From Pseudomonadota bacterium (GTDB lineage Bacteria > Pseudomonadota > Alphaproteobacteria > Rhizobiales > Rhizobiaceae), in the NCBI GenBank assembly GCA_023444445.1, contig JAEXMK010000248.1, positions 1 to 55,636 of the forward strand: a stretch of 55,636 nt of DNA. The letters are read 5' to 3'. Position numbers and translations under genes: made by a program. Shown piece by piece: positions 24,115 through 32,944 of this stretch (position 1 is the stretch's first letter; each line of letters begins with the position of its first letter). The notes below the pieces were generated by a model that saw nothing but the letters and a program-made list of their open reading frames with translations, was not told where the DNA came from and did not search any database.

Positions 24115-26589
24115 ATGAGCAACAGTTTTGACGATATGCCGTTCTTCGATGAAGAACCCGTGGCACCGCGCAGGGCGACGAACACTGCCCCTTCGGAAAA
24201 CGGCGGCGGGCTTGGCATTGCCGCCCGCGCCATGGCTGCGCGCGATCAAACGCGTGCCGCACCCGATTATCTGTCCGGCCTCAACCCGGAACAGCGCGAC
24301 GCAGTGGAGACGCTGGACGGACCGGTTCTCGTCCTTGCCGGCGCCGGCACCGGCAAGACCCGCGTTCTGACGACCCGCATCGCCCACATTCTCGCCACCG
24401 GCCGCGCCTATCCCAGCCAGATCCTCGCCGTGACCTTCACCAACAAGGCCGCCCGCGAGATGAAGGAACGTATCGGCATTCTCGTCGGCGGCGCGGTCGA
24501 GGGCATGCCCTGGCTCGGCACGTTCCACTCCATCGGCGTCAAGCTGTTGCGTCGTCACGCCGAACTCGTCGGTCTCAAATCGGATTTCACCATTCTCGAT
24601 ACGGATGACGTGGTGCGGCTGATCAAGCAACTCATCCAGGCCGAAGGTCTCGATGACAAGCGCTGGCCGGCAAAACAGTTCGCCGGCATGATCGACGGCT
24701 GGAAGAACAAGGGCCTGACACCGCCGGATATTCCGGAGGGAGATAGCCGCGCCTTCGCCAATGGCAAGGGCCGCGAACTCTACACCGCCTATCAGAACCG
24801 CCTGAAAACGCTGAATGCCTGCGACTTCGGCGACCTTTTGATGCACCCGATCAGCATCTTCCGCCGCCATACGGATATTCTCAAGGAGTATCACCAGAAG
24901 TTCCGTTACATTCTGGTGGACGAATATCAGGACACCAACACGGCGCAATATATGTGGCTGCGGCTCTTGGCCCAGCGCGCCAAGGGCGAGCCGCAGAACG
25001 TCTGCTGCGTGGGTGACGACGACCAGTCGATCTATGGCTGGCGCGGTGCGGAAGTGGACAATATCCTGCGCTTCGACAAGGATTTTCCCGGCGCCAAGGT
25101 CATCAAGCTGGAGCGCAACTACCGTTCCACCGAACATATTCTCGGTGCCGCCGGCCATCTCATCGCGCATAATGAGGGACGCCTCGGCAAGACGCTGTTC
25201 ACCGAGCGCAGCAGCCCTGACGACGAAAAGGTCGTGGTGCATGCTGCCTGGGATTCCGAAGAGGAAGCCCGCGCGGTCGGCGAGGAGATCGAGCAGCTTC
25301 AGCGCAAGGGTCACCTGCTGAACGACATGGCGATCCTCGTTCGCGCCTCCTTCCAGATGCGCGAATTCGAAGACCGTTTTGTTACGCTCGGCCTCAATTA
25401 CCGCGTCATCGGCGGCCCGCGCTTTTATGAGCGTCTCGAAATCCGAGATGCCATGGCTTATTTCCGCCTCGTCTGCCAGCCGGCTGACGATCTCGCCTTC
25501 GAGCGGATCGTCAATACGCCGAAGCGCGGCCTTGGCGATACGACGATCCGCAATCTGCACGACTATGCGCGCGCGCGTGATATTCCGATGCTGGCGGCCG
25601 CGGCCGACATCATCGAGACCGACGAGCTGAAGCCGAAGGCGCGCAAAGCGCTGTTCGATGTGGTGCAGGATTTCCGCCGCTGGCAGGGCCTGCTGGAAAA
25701 CACCGAACACACCACGCTTGCCGAGCAGATTCTCGACGAAAGCGGCTATACCGCCATGTGGCAGGCCGATAAGACGGCCGAAGCGCCAGGGCGCCTCGAG
25801 AACCTGAAGGAACTCATCCGCTCGATGGAAGCCTTTGAAAGCATGCGCGGTTTCCTCGAGCATGTGGCACTTGTCATGGATGCCGAGCAGAACGAAAACC
25901 TCGATGCCGTCTCCATCATGACGCTGCATTCCGCCAAGGGTCTAGAATTCGACACCGTCTTCCTGCCCGGCTGGGAAGAAGGCCTGTTTCCGCACCAACG
26001 TGCGCTGGATGAAGGCGGCCGCTCCGGTCTCGAGGAAGAACGTCGTCTTGCCTATGTCGGCATCACCCGCGCCAAGAAACTCTGCCATATCTGGTTCGTC
26101 TCAAACCGCCGCATTCATGGGCTTTGGCAATCCACCCTGCCCTCGCGTTTCCTCGACGAACTGCCGCCCGCTCATGTCGATGTGGCGGCGTCCGACAGCA
26201 ATTACGGCGGGTATGGCGGGCGTGGCGGCTACGGACAATCACGTTTCGACAAGGCCGATCCCTTCGCCAACAGCTACTCCACCCCCGGCTGGAAACGCGC
26301 CCAGCAAAATCGCAGCGACGCGACCCGCGATAACTGGGGCACCCGCTCCGGCCACGCGGTGGAACGCATCGGTTACGGCGAAAGCGGCCCGCGCACCCGC
26401 ACCATAGATGGCGAACTGGTGGCCAAATCCGTGGCCGACACGCCCTCCAAATTCTTCGTCGGCGACCGCGTGTTCCACATCAAGTTCGGCAATGGCAATA
26501 TCGCTGCCATTGAGGGTAACAAGCTTACCATCGACTTCGACCGCGCCGGCCAGAAGCGCGTGCTGGATGGATTTGTGGAAAAGGTTTGA
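24115..26589 (+). CDS. uvrD: ATP-dependent DNA helicase UvrD/PcrA
   Basis: A superfamily 1A 3'-5' helicase used in nucleotide excision and mismatch repair. The 824 residues carry all motifs in order: GAGTGKT (76-82), TFTNKAAREM, DEYQDTN, GDDDQSIYGWRGA, LERNYRS, TLHSAKGLEFD and VGITRAKK. A Gly/Tyr/Arg-rich linker (near 690-710, SNYGGYGGRGGYGQS) precedes the C-terminal Tudor-like domain (FFVGDRVFHIKFGNG) that binds RNA polymerase in UvrD and PcrA. I take ATG 24115 (MSNSFDD) over the TTG nine bases upstream. Confidence 0.96.
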   Translation: MSNSFDDMPFFDEEPVAPRRATNTAPSENGGGLGIAARAMAARDQTRAAPDYLSGLNPEQRDAVETLDGPVLVLAGAGTGKTRVLTTRIAHILATGRAYPSQILAVTFTNKAAREMKERIGILVGGAVEGMPWLGTFHSIGVKLLRRHAELVGLKSDFTILDTDDVVRLIKQLIQAEGLDDKRWPAKQFAGMIDGWKNKGLTPPDIPEGDSRAFANGKGRELYTAYQNRLKTLNACDFGDLLMHPISIFRRHTDILKEYHQKFRYILVDEYQDTNTAQYMWLRLLAQRAKGEPQNVCCVGDDDQSIYGWRGAEVDNILRFDKDFPGAKVIKLERNYRSTEHILGAAGHLIAHNEGRLGKTLFTERSSPDDEKVVVHAAWDSEEEARAVGEEIEQLQRKGHLLNDMAILVRASFQMREFEDRFVTLGLNYRVIGGPRFYERLEIRDAMAYFRLVCQPADDLAFERIVNTPKRGLGDTTIRNLHDYARARDIPMLAAAADIIETDELKPKARKALFDVVQDFRRWQGLLENTEHTTLAEQILDESGYTAMWQADKTAEAPGRLENLKELIRSMEAFESMRGFLEHVALVMDAEQNENLDAVSIMTLHSAKGLEFDTVFLPGWEEGLFPHQRALDEGGRSGLEEERRLAYVGITRAKKLCHIWFVSNRRIHGLWQSTLPSRFLDELPPAHVDVAASDSNYGGYGGRGGYGQSRFDKADPFANSYSTPGWKRAQQNRSDATRDNWGTRSGHAVERIGYGESGPRTRTIDGELVAKSVADTPSKFFVGDRVFHIKFGNGNIAAIEGNKLTIDFDRAGQKRVLDGFVEKV

Positions 26590-26662
26590 TTCGACAACTA
26601 TGAGTGCCTGAAGACCGCTTTTCCCATAGCCCACGTCACGCCATTGCAATAAAGGAGTTGCA

Positions 26663-27505
26663 ATGGAGTGTGAGAACCGGGTGAGGACTGCTTTGCATAT
26701 ATTGCCGAAAAGCCAGCGCAAGCTTGCGGTTTTCCTGATCAATATGGACAGCGCCACAAAGCGCCTTGCCGATATGAATGCCCGCCTCGGTGCCGTGGGG
26801 CTGAGGGCGGAGCGGATTGCCGGCGTAAACGGCCGCGAACTGAAATATCCGATCCCGGAATTCAGCGAAATTTCCTACATGCTCATGCATGGTCGCCGCA
26901 CCTCGCCGCCGGAAATCGGCTGTTATCTCAGCCATGTCGCCTGTGCCAATAAATTCATGGAAGGCGACGCCGATATCGCGCTCATCCTAGAGGACGATGT
27001 TGTCTTCGAGGATGATTTTCTTGCTGCCATCGATGAAGCGGTTCTAAACGGCAGCGACTGGGATGTTCTGCGGCTGACGACCGTCAGCAACGGCCGCAAA
27101 TTCCCATTCCGCCCGTTGTCCAATGATCGATCGCTTGCAGTCGCGCTCACCCGGGAAAAAGGATCGGGCGCCTATCTCGTCAACCGCCGCGCCGGGAAAT
27201 GGATATCGAAACTCATTCCCATGCGGCTCGCCTATGACATCGCCTTCGATCTCGAATATCTCTCCGGCCTAAAGGCTGCCTTCATCTACCCGCTCTGCGC
27301 CACGCAGGATGCGGATGGCGAAAGCCAGATCCAGAACAACCTGCGCATTTACCGTCTGCCGCGCTGGCGGTATTTTACGGTCCTGCCGTATCGCGCCTAT
27401 CTGGAGACTAGCCGCTTTCTGTTGCGCGGCATCCGCCTGCTCATGGCAAAGGCAAAAGTCGCAATGGAACGCGGCAAGACGAACGCTGTTTCCGCCGGCA
27501 ATTGA
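26663..27505 (+). CDS. Glycosyltransferase family 25 protein
   Basis: A 280-residue enzyme of glycosyltransferase family 25 (LPS biosynthesis type, LgtB/LpsA-like), which adds a sugar, often galactose, to the lipopolysaccharide core. The marks are VFLINMDSATKRLADM at the start, PPEIGCYLSHVACANKFM and the acidic ILEDDVVFEDDF metal-binding motif. A Lys/Arg- and hydrophobic-rich C-terminus (about 235-270) could attach it to the membrane surface. It follows uvrD after 73 bases and appears to be an independent gene. The acceptor sugar is unknown. Confidence 0.88.
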   Translation: MECENRVRTALHILPKSQRKLAVFLINMDSATKRLADMNARLGAVGLRAERIAGVNGRELKYPIPEFSEISYMLMHGRRTSPPEIGCYLSHVACANKFMEGDADIALILEDDVVFEDDFLAAIDEAVLNGSDWDVLRLTTVSNGRKFPFRPLSNDRSLAVALTREKGSGAYLVNRRAGKWISKLIPMRLAYDIAFDLEYLSGLKAAFIYPLCATQDADGESQIQNNLRIYRLPRWRYFTVLPYRAYLETSRFLLRGIRLLMAKAKVAMERGKTNAVSAGN

Positions 27506-27514
27506 ACGCCCGGT

Positions 27515-27634
27515 TCACACCTTGCCAGGCGTGAAGCCCACGAGGTAGACCGCTGCAATGACGGCTGCGAGAATAAAGATCGAAATGACAAAAATCGTCA
27601 TCCGGTTCAATGGTTTGCGGGTCGTTTTCTTCAT
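27515..27634 (-). CDS. Small single-pass membrane protein
   Basis: A 39-residue frame, MKKTTRKPLNRM followed by a 22-residue hydrophobic helix and GFTPGKV. The positive-inside N-terminus predicts a cytoplasmic start and one membrane crossing. No strong ribosome site precedes it. It lies between the glycosyltransferase and betI-like genes. I do not recognise a family. Confidence 0.45.
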   Translation of the reverse strand: MKKTTRKPLNRMTIFVISIFILAAVIAAVYLVGFTPGKV

Positions 27635-27701
27635 GATGCAATAATGCGGCAGGAGGAAGCTGGTTCCATTAAACCGCCGCGTACCTGCCGCCTCGCAGCA
27701 A

Positions 27702-28295
27702 TCAGGGAGCAGAATCCGGATCAGGCAAACGATGTAAGAGGTAGTCACGCATTTGCGCCATTGCCGCTTCTCGCGACAGACCGCCCGATTGTAATCCCGA
27801 CCGCAGCCACAGACCGTCGATCAGCGTGGTGATCCCCAGGGCAATGGGCTCGCATTCCTCCTCTGGCACGATATGCCGCAATGCTGAGAGAAGATTTGAT
27901 CGCATCCGCGCATGAATTACCTTCTGGATTCGCGCAAGCTGCGGCTCGCGGGGAACTTCCGCGCAAAGCGAAAGCCAGGCATGACAGATGGAGGGCTGGA
28001 AAAAGCTCTCGTCAAAGTTCCCTTCGATGATGGCGTCCAGCCTCTCCCTCGGGGTGGAGGCACGATTGAGGCGCGCGATGACAACCTCCGCCAGCTTCAG
28101 GTTTGCCTCACGCATTGCGTGCTCGAAGAGCTCCTGCTTGCTCGCGAAATAATGCAGCACAATGCCTTTGGAAGCGCCCGCCTGGGCCGCCACCCTTTCG
28201 AGCGTTGCCCCGGCCATTCCCTCTGTCTGCAATACTTCGAATGCTGCCCGTCTCAACTCGGCCCGACGGATATCGCTTATTTTAGTGAGTCGCAT
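27702..28295 (-). CDS. betI: TetR-family repressor BetI-like
   Basis: A 197-residue TetR-family repressor most like BetI, which represses choline uptake and betaine synthesis genes until choline binds. The N-terminal helix-turn-helix contains MAGATLERVAAQAGASKGIVLHYFASKQEL, and the BetI-type DIRRAELRRAAFEVL helix precedes it. The C-terminus has the BetI-like ALGITTLIDGLWLRSGL. ATG 28295 has AAGGAG seven bases upstream. It diverges from a choline-binding protein gene, with an operator-like palindrome between them. The usual betA/betB genes are not in this window. Confidence 0.85.
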   Translation of the reverse strand: MRLTKISDIRRAELRRAAFEVLQTEGMAGATLERVAAQAGASKGIVLHYFASKQELFEHAMREANLKLAEVVIARLNRASTPRERLDAIIEGNFDESFFQPSICHAWLSLCAEVPREPQLARIQKVIHARMRSNLLSALRHIVPEEECEPIALGITTLIDGLWLRSGLQSGGLSREAAMAQMRDYLLHRLPDPDSAP

Positions 28296-28318
28296 TTCAG
28301 TCTCCTTGCAGGGACACA

Positions 28319-28347
28319 TTGACAAAGTTTCCGGAAAGATCAATTAT
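28319..28347 (+). promoter_or_regulatory. Promoter of the choline-binding protein gene
   Basis: TTGACA (28319-28324) and AATTAT (28342-28347) are 17 bases apart. The -35 box is a perfect consensus. The predicted start falls inside the palindrome at 28346-28363. Confidence 0.6.
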
Positions 28348-28363
28348 TGTCCCACGGGTCAAT
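28346..28363. promoter_or_regulatory. Probable BetI operator
   Basis: An 18-base near-perfect palindrome, ATTGTCCC-AC-GGGTCAAT, with one mismatched pair. It covers the end of the -10 box and the predicted transcription start of the choline-binding protein gene and lies 50 bases upstream of betI. Known BetI sites also have ATTGA/TCAAT ends. Confidence 0.55.
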
Positions 28364-28393
28364 TTAGTGACTACTAAGACAAAAGGTCGCCTC

Positions 28394-29335
28394 ATGAGAA
28401 GATGGGTGAGAGTTTTTTCGGCGGCGACGCTGGTCGTGATCGCGGCAGGCTCCGCTTCTGCCGCTGATGCCGAAGCCTGCAAAATCGTCAGAATGGCTGA
28501 ACCGGGCTGGAGCGATCTCGCCTTCACGACAGGCATCGCCTCAACCCTTCTCAAGGCGCTGGGCTATGCGCCGCAGAGCCAGCTGCTTGGGATCGACGTC
28601 ATCTATACCAGCCTGAAGAGCAAGGATCTGGATGTGTTCCTGGGCTACTGGGATCCGGCGATGACCAACTATTACAAGCCCTATAAGGAGGACGGTTCGG
28701 TCGAAAAGGTCCGCACCAACCTCGTGGGCGCCAAATATACCTTCGCCGTGCCCACCTATGTGTGGGAGGCCGGTGTGAAGGACTTTTCCGACCTGCAGAA
28801 ATTCGCCGACAAGTTCGACAGGAAACTTTACGGCATCGAGCCCGGCTCGAACCAGTTGATGCTGGATGCCGTTAACGACCCCGCGCTCGGCCTGAAGGAC
28901 TGGGAAGTGGTTGAATCCAGCGAACAGGGCATGCTCTCCCAGGTCGCGCGTCTCAACCGCAACAAGGGGTTCATCGTCTTCCAGGGCTGGGCGCCGCATC
29001 CCATGAACAGCAGATTCGACATCAAATATCTAACGGGCGGCGACAAGTTTTATGGACCGGATTTCGGCGCCGCCACCGTCGATACACAGGTACGCCACGG
29101 CTACCTGAAGGATTGCCCTAACGTCGCCAGACTGCTGCAGAATCTCCAATTCGATGTGGAGTACGAAAACAAGGGCATGGACCTGATCATGAACGGCGGC
29201 CTCTCCCCGGAAGATGCTGCCACGCAGGCGATCAAGGCCGAACCTGGCCGACTTGAGACGTGGCTGAGGGATGTCTCCACCTTCGACGGTCAAAAAAATG
29301 GCCACGAAGCCGTCAAGGTGGCGCTCGGCCTATGA
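28394..29335 (+). CDS. Choline/quaternary ammonium-binding periplasmic protein (ChoX-like)
   Basis: A 313-residue periplasmic substrate-binding protein of the ChoX/OpuAC family, which delivers choline to an ABC importer. A signal peptide ends near residue 23 (ASA-AD). Aromatic residues fit the cation box of ChoX: Trp39 (EPGWSD), Trp86 (GYWDP), Tyr122 (PTYVW) and Trp199 (QGWAPHP). ATG 28394 is preceded by AAGG. No permease or ATPase gene follows; instead an alpha/beta hydrolase gene overlaps its stop by four bases. It is thus an orphan binding protein under BetI-like control. Confidence 0.88.
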   Translation: MRRWVRVFSAATLVVIAAGSASAADAEACKIVRMAEPGWSDLAFTTGIASTLLKALGYAPQSQLLGIDVIYTSLKSKDLDVFLGYWDPAMTNYYKPYKEDGSVEKVRTNLVGAKYTFAVPTYVWEAGVKDFSDLQKFADKFDRKLYGIEPGSNQLMLDAVNDPALGLKDWEVVESSEQGMLSQVARLNRNKGFIVFQGWAPHPMNSRFDIKYLTGGDKFYGPDFGAATVDTQVRHGYLKDCPNVARLLQNLQFDVEYENKGMDLIMNGGLSPEDAATQAIKAEPGRLETWLRDVSTFDGQKNGHEAVKVALGL

Positions 29336-30195
29336 CAGCGACGTCTCAGGATGCTTGGGAAAAGCGCAAGCGTTTTGTCGAATTGCCGCGCAAGCGCCGA
29401 ATGGCGTTTATCGACACGGGCGGTCCGGGGCCGGTACTGCTGATGCTTCACGGATTTTCCGACACCAGCCGCAGTTTCTCCGTTATCGAACCTTATTTCC
29501 AGGACTACCGGCTGATCGCCCCTGATCTGCCCGGCCACGGCGCATCCTCGGTGGGACATGGTTTCCATGTCGCGGATTTCGCGGAAACGATCGACCGTTT
29601 TCTGACGCTCATGGGCATCTCTCGTTTCTTTGTACTCGGCCATTCCATGGGGGCGATGACGGCAATCGAACTGGCGGCGCGGCGTTCTTCCGCCGTTCAG
29701 GGTCTTGCGCTTCTCTCTGGCACGCTGGAGCCCGATTTCGGCACCGAGAGCAAACTTGCCAAGGATATCCTTGCGCTACGCGACCCAATCAGGCCGGCCG
29801 GCGGTTTTTTGCGTGACTGGTATTCCTGCAAGCGTCCGGTAGACGAGGAATTCCTCTTCCGAATGAAACGCGACGCCGCAAACATGCCTGCCGCAACCTG
29901 GCACGGCGTTTTGAAAGCCTTTGCTGAAACAAACCTGCACTACAGCGCGTCCAGAATAAACGTGCCGGTGCTCTGCCTCGCCGGTGCCGAAGACCCCCTG
30001 TTCGATGAATCACATCGGCAGCAACTTTCCGAAGCTTTCCCCGTGGGGCAAACCGTGACGTTACCAGACCACGGGCACAATCCGCACTGGGAGAATCCGG
30101 AGGGTGTTTCCGCCTTCATCACCGAGTTCTTCGCCAAAGTGACGAAGGATGCTGGTCCGGTCCGCAATGTTCAGACGTCAGCGGACAAACGCTGA
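29332..30195 (+). CDS. Alpha/beta hydrolase
   Basis: A 287-residue alpha/beta-fold hydrolase without a signal peptide. The oxyanion-hole motif LHGFSDTSRSF is at about 39-49, and the nucleophile elbow GHSMGA places Ser105. A likely acid is the Asp in AGAEDPLFDESH, and the His is in LPDHGHNPHW. The ATG overlaps the stop of the choline-binding protein gene (ATGA), so the two are translated together. The context suggests it may cleave a choline ester or a related quaternary ammonium compound, but nothing in the sequence proves a substrate. Confidence 0.85.
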   Translation: MTATSQDAWEKRKRFVELPRKRRMAFIDTGGPGPVLLMLHGFSDTSRSFSVIEPYFQDYRLIAPDLPGHGASSVGHGFHVADFAETIDRFLTLMGISRFFVLGHSMGAMTAIELAARRSSAVQGLALLSGTLEPDFGTESKLAKDILALRDPIRPAGGFLRDWYSCKRPVDEEFLFRMKRDAANMPAATWHGVLKAFAETNLHYSASRINVPVLCLAGAEDPLFDESHRQQLSEAFPVGQTVTLPDHGHNPHWENPEGVSAFITEFFAKVTKDAGPVRNVQTSADKR

Positions 30196-30291
30196 CACGC
30201 CCATGTGAACGAGGCACAGGCGGAGAATTCGATTTTGATTCCGGCCCCGATGCGGTAACGCTTCCCAGCGTAAAACCAAATCCGGTCCGAT

Positions 30292-30774
30292 ATGACAGAA
30301 ATAACTCACCCACGCCTGAACCCGCTGCATCTCGCCGCCGCCTTTGCGAGCGGTTGTCTTTTGACACTGATGGTGCATTTCAACGGTCAACTTGCTCATT
30401 ACGGCAATGCGCTGTTTTCCTCCTGGACCGCGCATGGTACCGGCACGGTGGCGGCGCTGATCTATCTCGCCATCATGCGCCCGAAAAAAGACACTGCGGC
30501 ACCGGCAAAACCGAAGGCGCCGCTCTGGGCCTATTGCGGCGGGGTCGTGGGTGCTGCCATTGTCATCCTCACCTCCACGGCCGTCAAATAGCCGCTGGCG
30601 CTTTCCGGAACCATTGCGCTCGGGCTTGGTGGGCAGGTGATCTTCAGTCTGCTGGCTGATCTTTTCGGCCTCTTCGGGCTGCCAAAACGACGACCGGATT
30701 TGCAGGATATGTCGGCGGTGGCCCTCATTCTCTGCGGCAGCGCACTCATCATCCTTGTCGGGAGAGCCGCATGA
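30292..30774 (+). pseudogene. DMT-type (DUF606/YdcZ) membrane protein interrupted by an amber codon
   Basis: The frame starts MTEITHPRLNPLHLAAAFASG and encodes the first membrane helices, then stops at TAG 30589-30591 after residue 99. The same frame continues past the stop with PLALSGTIALGLGGQV and two more hydrophobic helices to a TGA at 30772-30774. That stop overlaps the ATG of the next gene (ATGA). An intact protein would have 160 residues, normal for DUF606 transporters, which occur as adjacent pairs. The break is a single nonsense codon. The gene is either a recent pseudogene, a split gene or a sequencing error. Confidence 0.8.
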
Positions 30775-31196
30775 TTGTCTGGATCGCCATGGCCTTTGCC
30801 GGCGGTGTCTTCGTGGCGCTGAGCCGCCAGATCAACGGCCGCCTCAGCCTGTCCAACTCGCCGCTGATCGCGTCCTTCTGGAATCACATCGTCGGGTTTG
30901 CCGTGCTGACCGTCATCGGCCTCATCGTCGGCGGCCTCATCCCGCCGGGCGCGGCCGACGCCCCGTGGTTTGCGTTCATCGGCGGGCCCATCGGCGTCGT
31001 TTTCATCGCTTCGGGAAGCTGGCTCATCCCCCGCATCGGCGCCGTCAATACCGCACTTCTGGTCATCAGCGGCCAGATGGTATCAGGCGTCGTGCTCGAT
31101 CTCTTTAGCGATTATCCGCCGAAAATCTGGGCCAGCGCGCTTGGCATCCTGCTCATCCTCGCCGGCATGGTTTTGACGCAACGCCGACGCCGCTAG
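30771..31196 (+). CDS. DMT-type (DUF606/YdcZ) membrane protein
   Basis: A 141-residue integral membrane protein of the DUF606 family (drug/metabolite transporter superfamily) with about five hydrophobic helices. GGVFVALSRQINGRLSLSN and the final ILLILAGMVLTQRRRR fit the family. It overlaps the stop of the interrupted gene upstream by four bases. Paired DUF606 proteins are thought to form a heterodimeric transporter, so loss of the first partner would probably disable this one. The substrate is unknown. Confidence 0.85.
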   Translation: MIVWIAMAFAGGVFVALSRQINGRLSLSNSPLIASFWNHIVGFAVLTVIGLIVGGLIPPGAADAPWFAFIGGPIGVVFIASGSWLIPRIGAVNTALLVISGQMVSGVVLDLFSDYPPKIWASALGILLILAGMVLTQRRRR

Positions 31197-31219
31197 GCAT
31201 TTCGCTAAATCGAAGGCAA

Positions 31220-32491
31220 TCAGGAATCGCTGCCACGCGAGAACATGCCGAGCAGCGTCTTGCCGCCGCTTTTGCTGCCACTGCTGGCAAGCGTCGGGCG
31301 GTTTCCGTTCAGCTTCGGCACCACCACCATGCGCTTGATTTCGCCGCGCTTGAAGGCAGCAAGGAAGCGCGGATAGTCGCGGAACACCACGCAGCCGTTC
31401 GATTCGCCGCGTTTCGCCAGCATATAGGTGTGGGCGAGAAGACCGTCGCGGCCATGCGGGTTGACGCCGTTTTCCGGTGTCAGACGAATGGCCTCCACGC
31501 CATGGAACCGGGCCTCACGCATCGTCAGGCGATAGCTGGAAGGCGGTGTCGAGCCGCGCATTCTCACATGCACATAATCAGGATTGTCGCGCATCTTGCC
31601 GATTCCGGAATGGGCTTCCAGCTTCTCGCCATTCGGCATGTGCACCACGCCAGAAGAAATATCGTAGATGGCCGTGCCATTGCCGCGATCCGGCCACGGA
31701 ACCGCATCCATCTTGCTCGGCTCACGCATTGGATTGTCGGGCTTTGCAAAGGCGAGCATGGCGCCGGTGCTCTGCTTCGGCGGCGCAGGTGCACGAAGGG
31801 GAACAGGCGCATCAAAGGCCGGCGCCGAAGCAATCTCAGCCTTGGCAGGTGTGGCCAGACGCGGTGACGGTTCAACCGCCTGAGCCGTTGCGACTTCAGG
31901 TCGGAAACTGGGCAGCGGCACATCATCGGGAAGCAGACTGCTTGCCTCTTCCTCGATCTGAGGCCGCGCCAGCGCCACTTCAAATGCAGGATGCTGCGGA
32001 ACCGCACTCTGATAAGCAACTTCGGAGGTACGCCCCAACGCCGAATCGACGATTGCCGACGGCTTCAGCGCGGCAAGTTCCTTCACCGTCGCCTGCCCTT
32101 TGGCATTGGCGGCTGCACCGAAGCGCTCGCCGAACTCCTTCGCGCCGATTTCAGGCATGGCGCCGGCAAGGCGAACGGCCTTCTGCTGGCCGTGGCTGTG
32201 ATCGCTCAGGCGCGAAAACTTGCGGACGTGAATGTCCCGCGCAGCCGTGCGTGAGATTGCCGTTTCAGCAGAATCGAGCCGTGCGACCAATGTCTTTTCA
32301 AATTGCCCGACACCATGCGACGCGGCCGCCATGCTGTGCAGCGAGGCAAATGCAGCAAAGGCGAAAAGGCCGGCAAAGGCGCCGCCACCGAGAAGCGCGG
32401 ATATCCGTCCAAGCGAAGAGGATTTACCTCTCCTGGCGGAAGACGAACCGGCAAAGCCGGCACCATTATAGGCCGCAGCAGAAAACGCCAT
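31220..32491 (-). CDS. Membrane-anchored DUF2778 (Tlde1-like) protein
   Basis: A 423-residue protein with a short cytoplasmic tail, one membrane segment (about 30-54, ISALLGGGAFAGLFAFAAFASL), a long Ala/Pro-rich linker and a C-terminal DUF2778 domain (about 270-400). That domain contains HMPNGEKLEAHSG and AHTYMLAKRGESNGCVVF, with a His and a Cys arranged as in L,D-transpeptidase-like enzymes. DUF2778 includes the Tlde1 peptidoglycan-acting effectors, which suggests cell-wall cleavage or exchange. Here it is fixed to the inner membrane and alone, with no secretion or immunity genes, so a housekeeping cell-wall role is likelier. Confidence 0.78.
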   Translation of the reverse strand: MAFSAAAYNGAGFAGSSSARRGKSSSLGRISALLGGGAFAGLFAFAAFASLHSMAAASHGVGQFEKTLVARLDSAETAISRTAARDIHVRKFSRLSDHSHGQQKAVRLAGAMPEIGAKEFGERFGAAANAKGQATVKELAALKPSAIVDSALGRTSEVAYQSAVPQHPAFEVALARPQIEEEASSLLPDDVPLPSFRPEVATAQAVEPSPRLATPAKAEIASAPAFDAPVPLRAPAPPKQSTGAMLAFAKPDNPMREPSKMDAVPWPDRGNGTAIYDISSGVVHMPNGEKLEAHSGIGKMRDNPDYVHVRMRGSTPPSSYRLTMREARFHGVEAIRLTPENGVNPHGRDGLLAHTYMLAKRGESNGCVVFRDYPRFLAAFKRGEIKRMVVVPKLNGNRPTLASSGSKSGGKTLLGMFSRGSDS

Positions 32492-32944
32492 GATACTCGT
32501 TACTCGAACCGTTCACGCATACCCGGTCGACGCCGGAGGGATTTTTGGACATCCGAAGAGCGGGCGGACACCACGCCGGTTTCGGAATCGACTGGTTCGA
32601 AGCATGACGAATTATGGTAACCAAAGTGTTTACGAGTCCCTGCAAAAATATTTCGTTAAGGTCTGCGCATTGTAAGGCGAAGGCAAAACAATGACTTGCG
32701 CGGGTACTGCGTGCGTCCGCACTGCATCGTCCCGGGAATGCCCCTTAAAGGAGCGTCATCGGCCTAAAAATTTCCGTCGCCGCTTTGTCAGGTAAATTCC
32801 GACTTGGCCGGAAATTTGCTGCAAATGCGGCAGGACTGCGACAAGGCCGACTCCCGCCAGCAACGCCTGTCTCTGACGCATAGGTCGAAAGGGGCTTGAT
32901 CCGCCAAAGCCTGCTTGGCATCCTGCGAAAAAACGGAGGCCATC
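32492..32944. other. 453-bp intergenic region
   Basis: The gap lies between the divergent DUF2778 and nicotinamidase genes and should hold both promoters. I see no reading frame with a convincing start, no RNA gene and no repeat. Confidence 0.5.

Noticed and set aside
23542..25929. 795-residue minus-strand frame opposite uvrD
   Set aside because: It is antisense to uvrD and also to the CMD gene; composition is that of a GC-rich shadow and no domain is visible.
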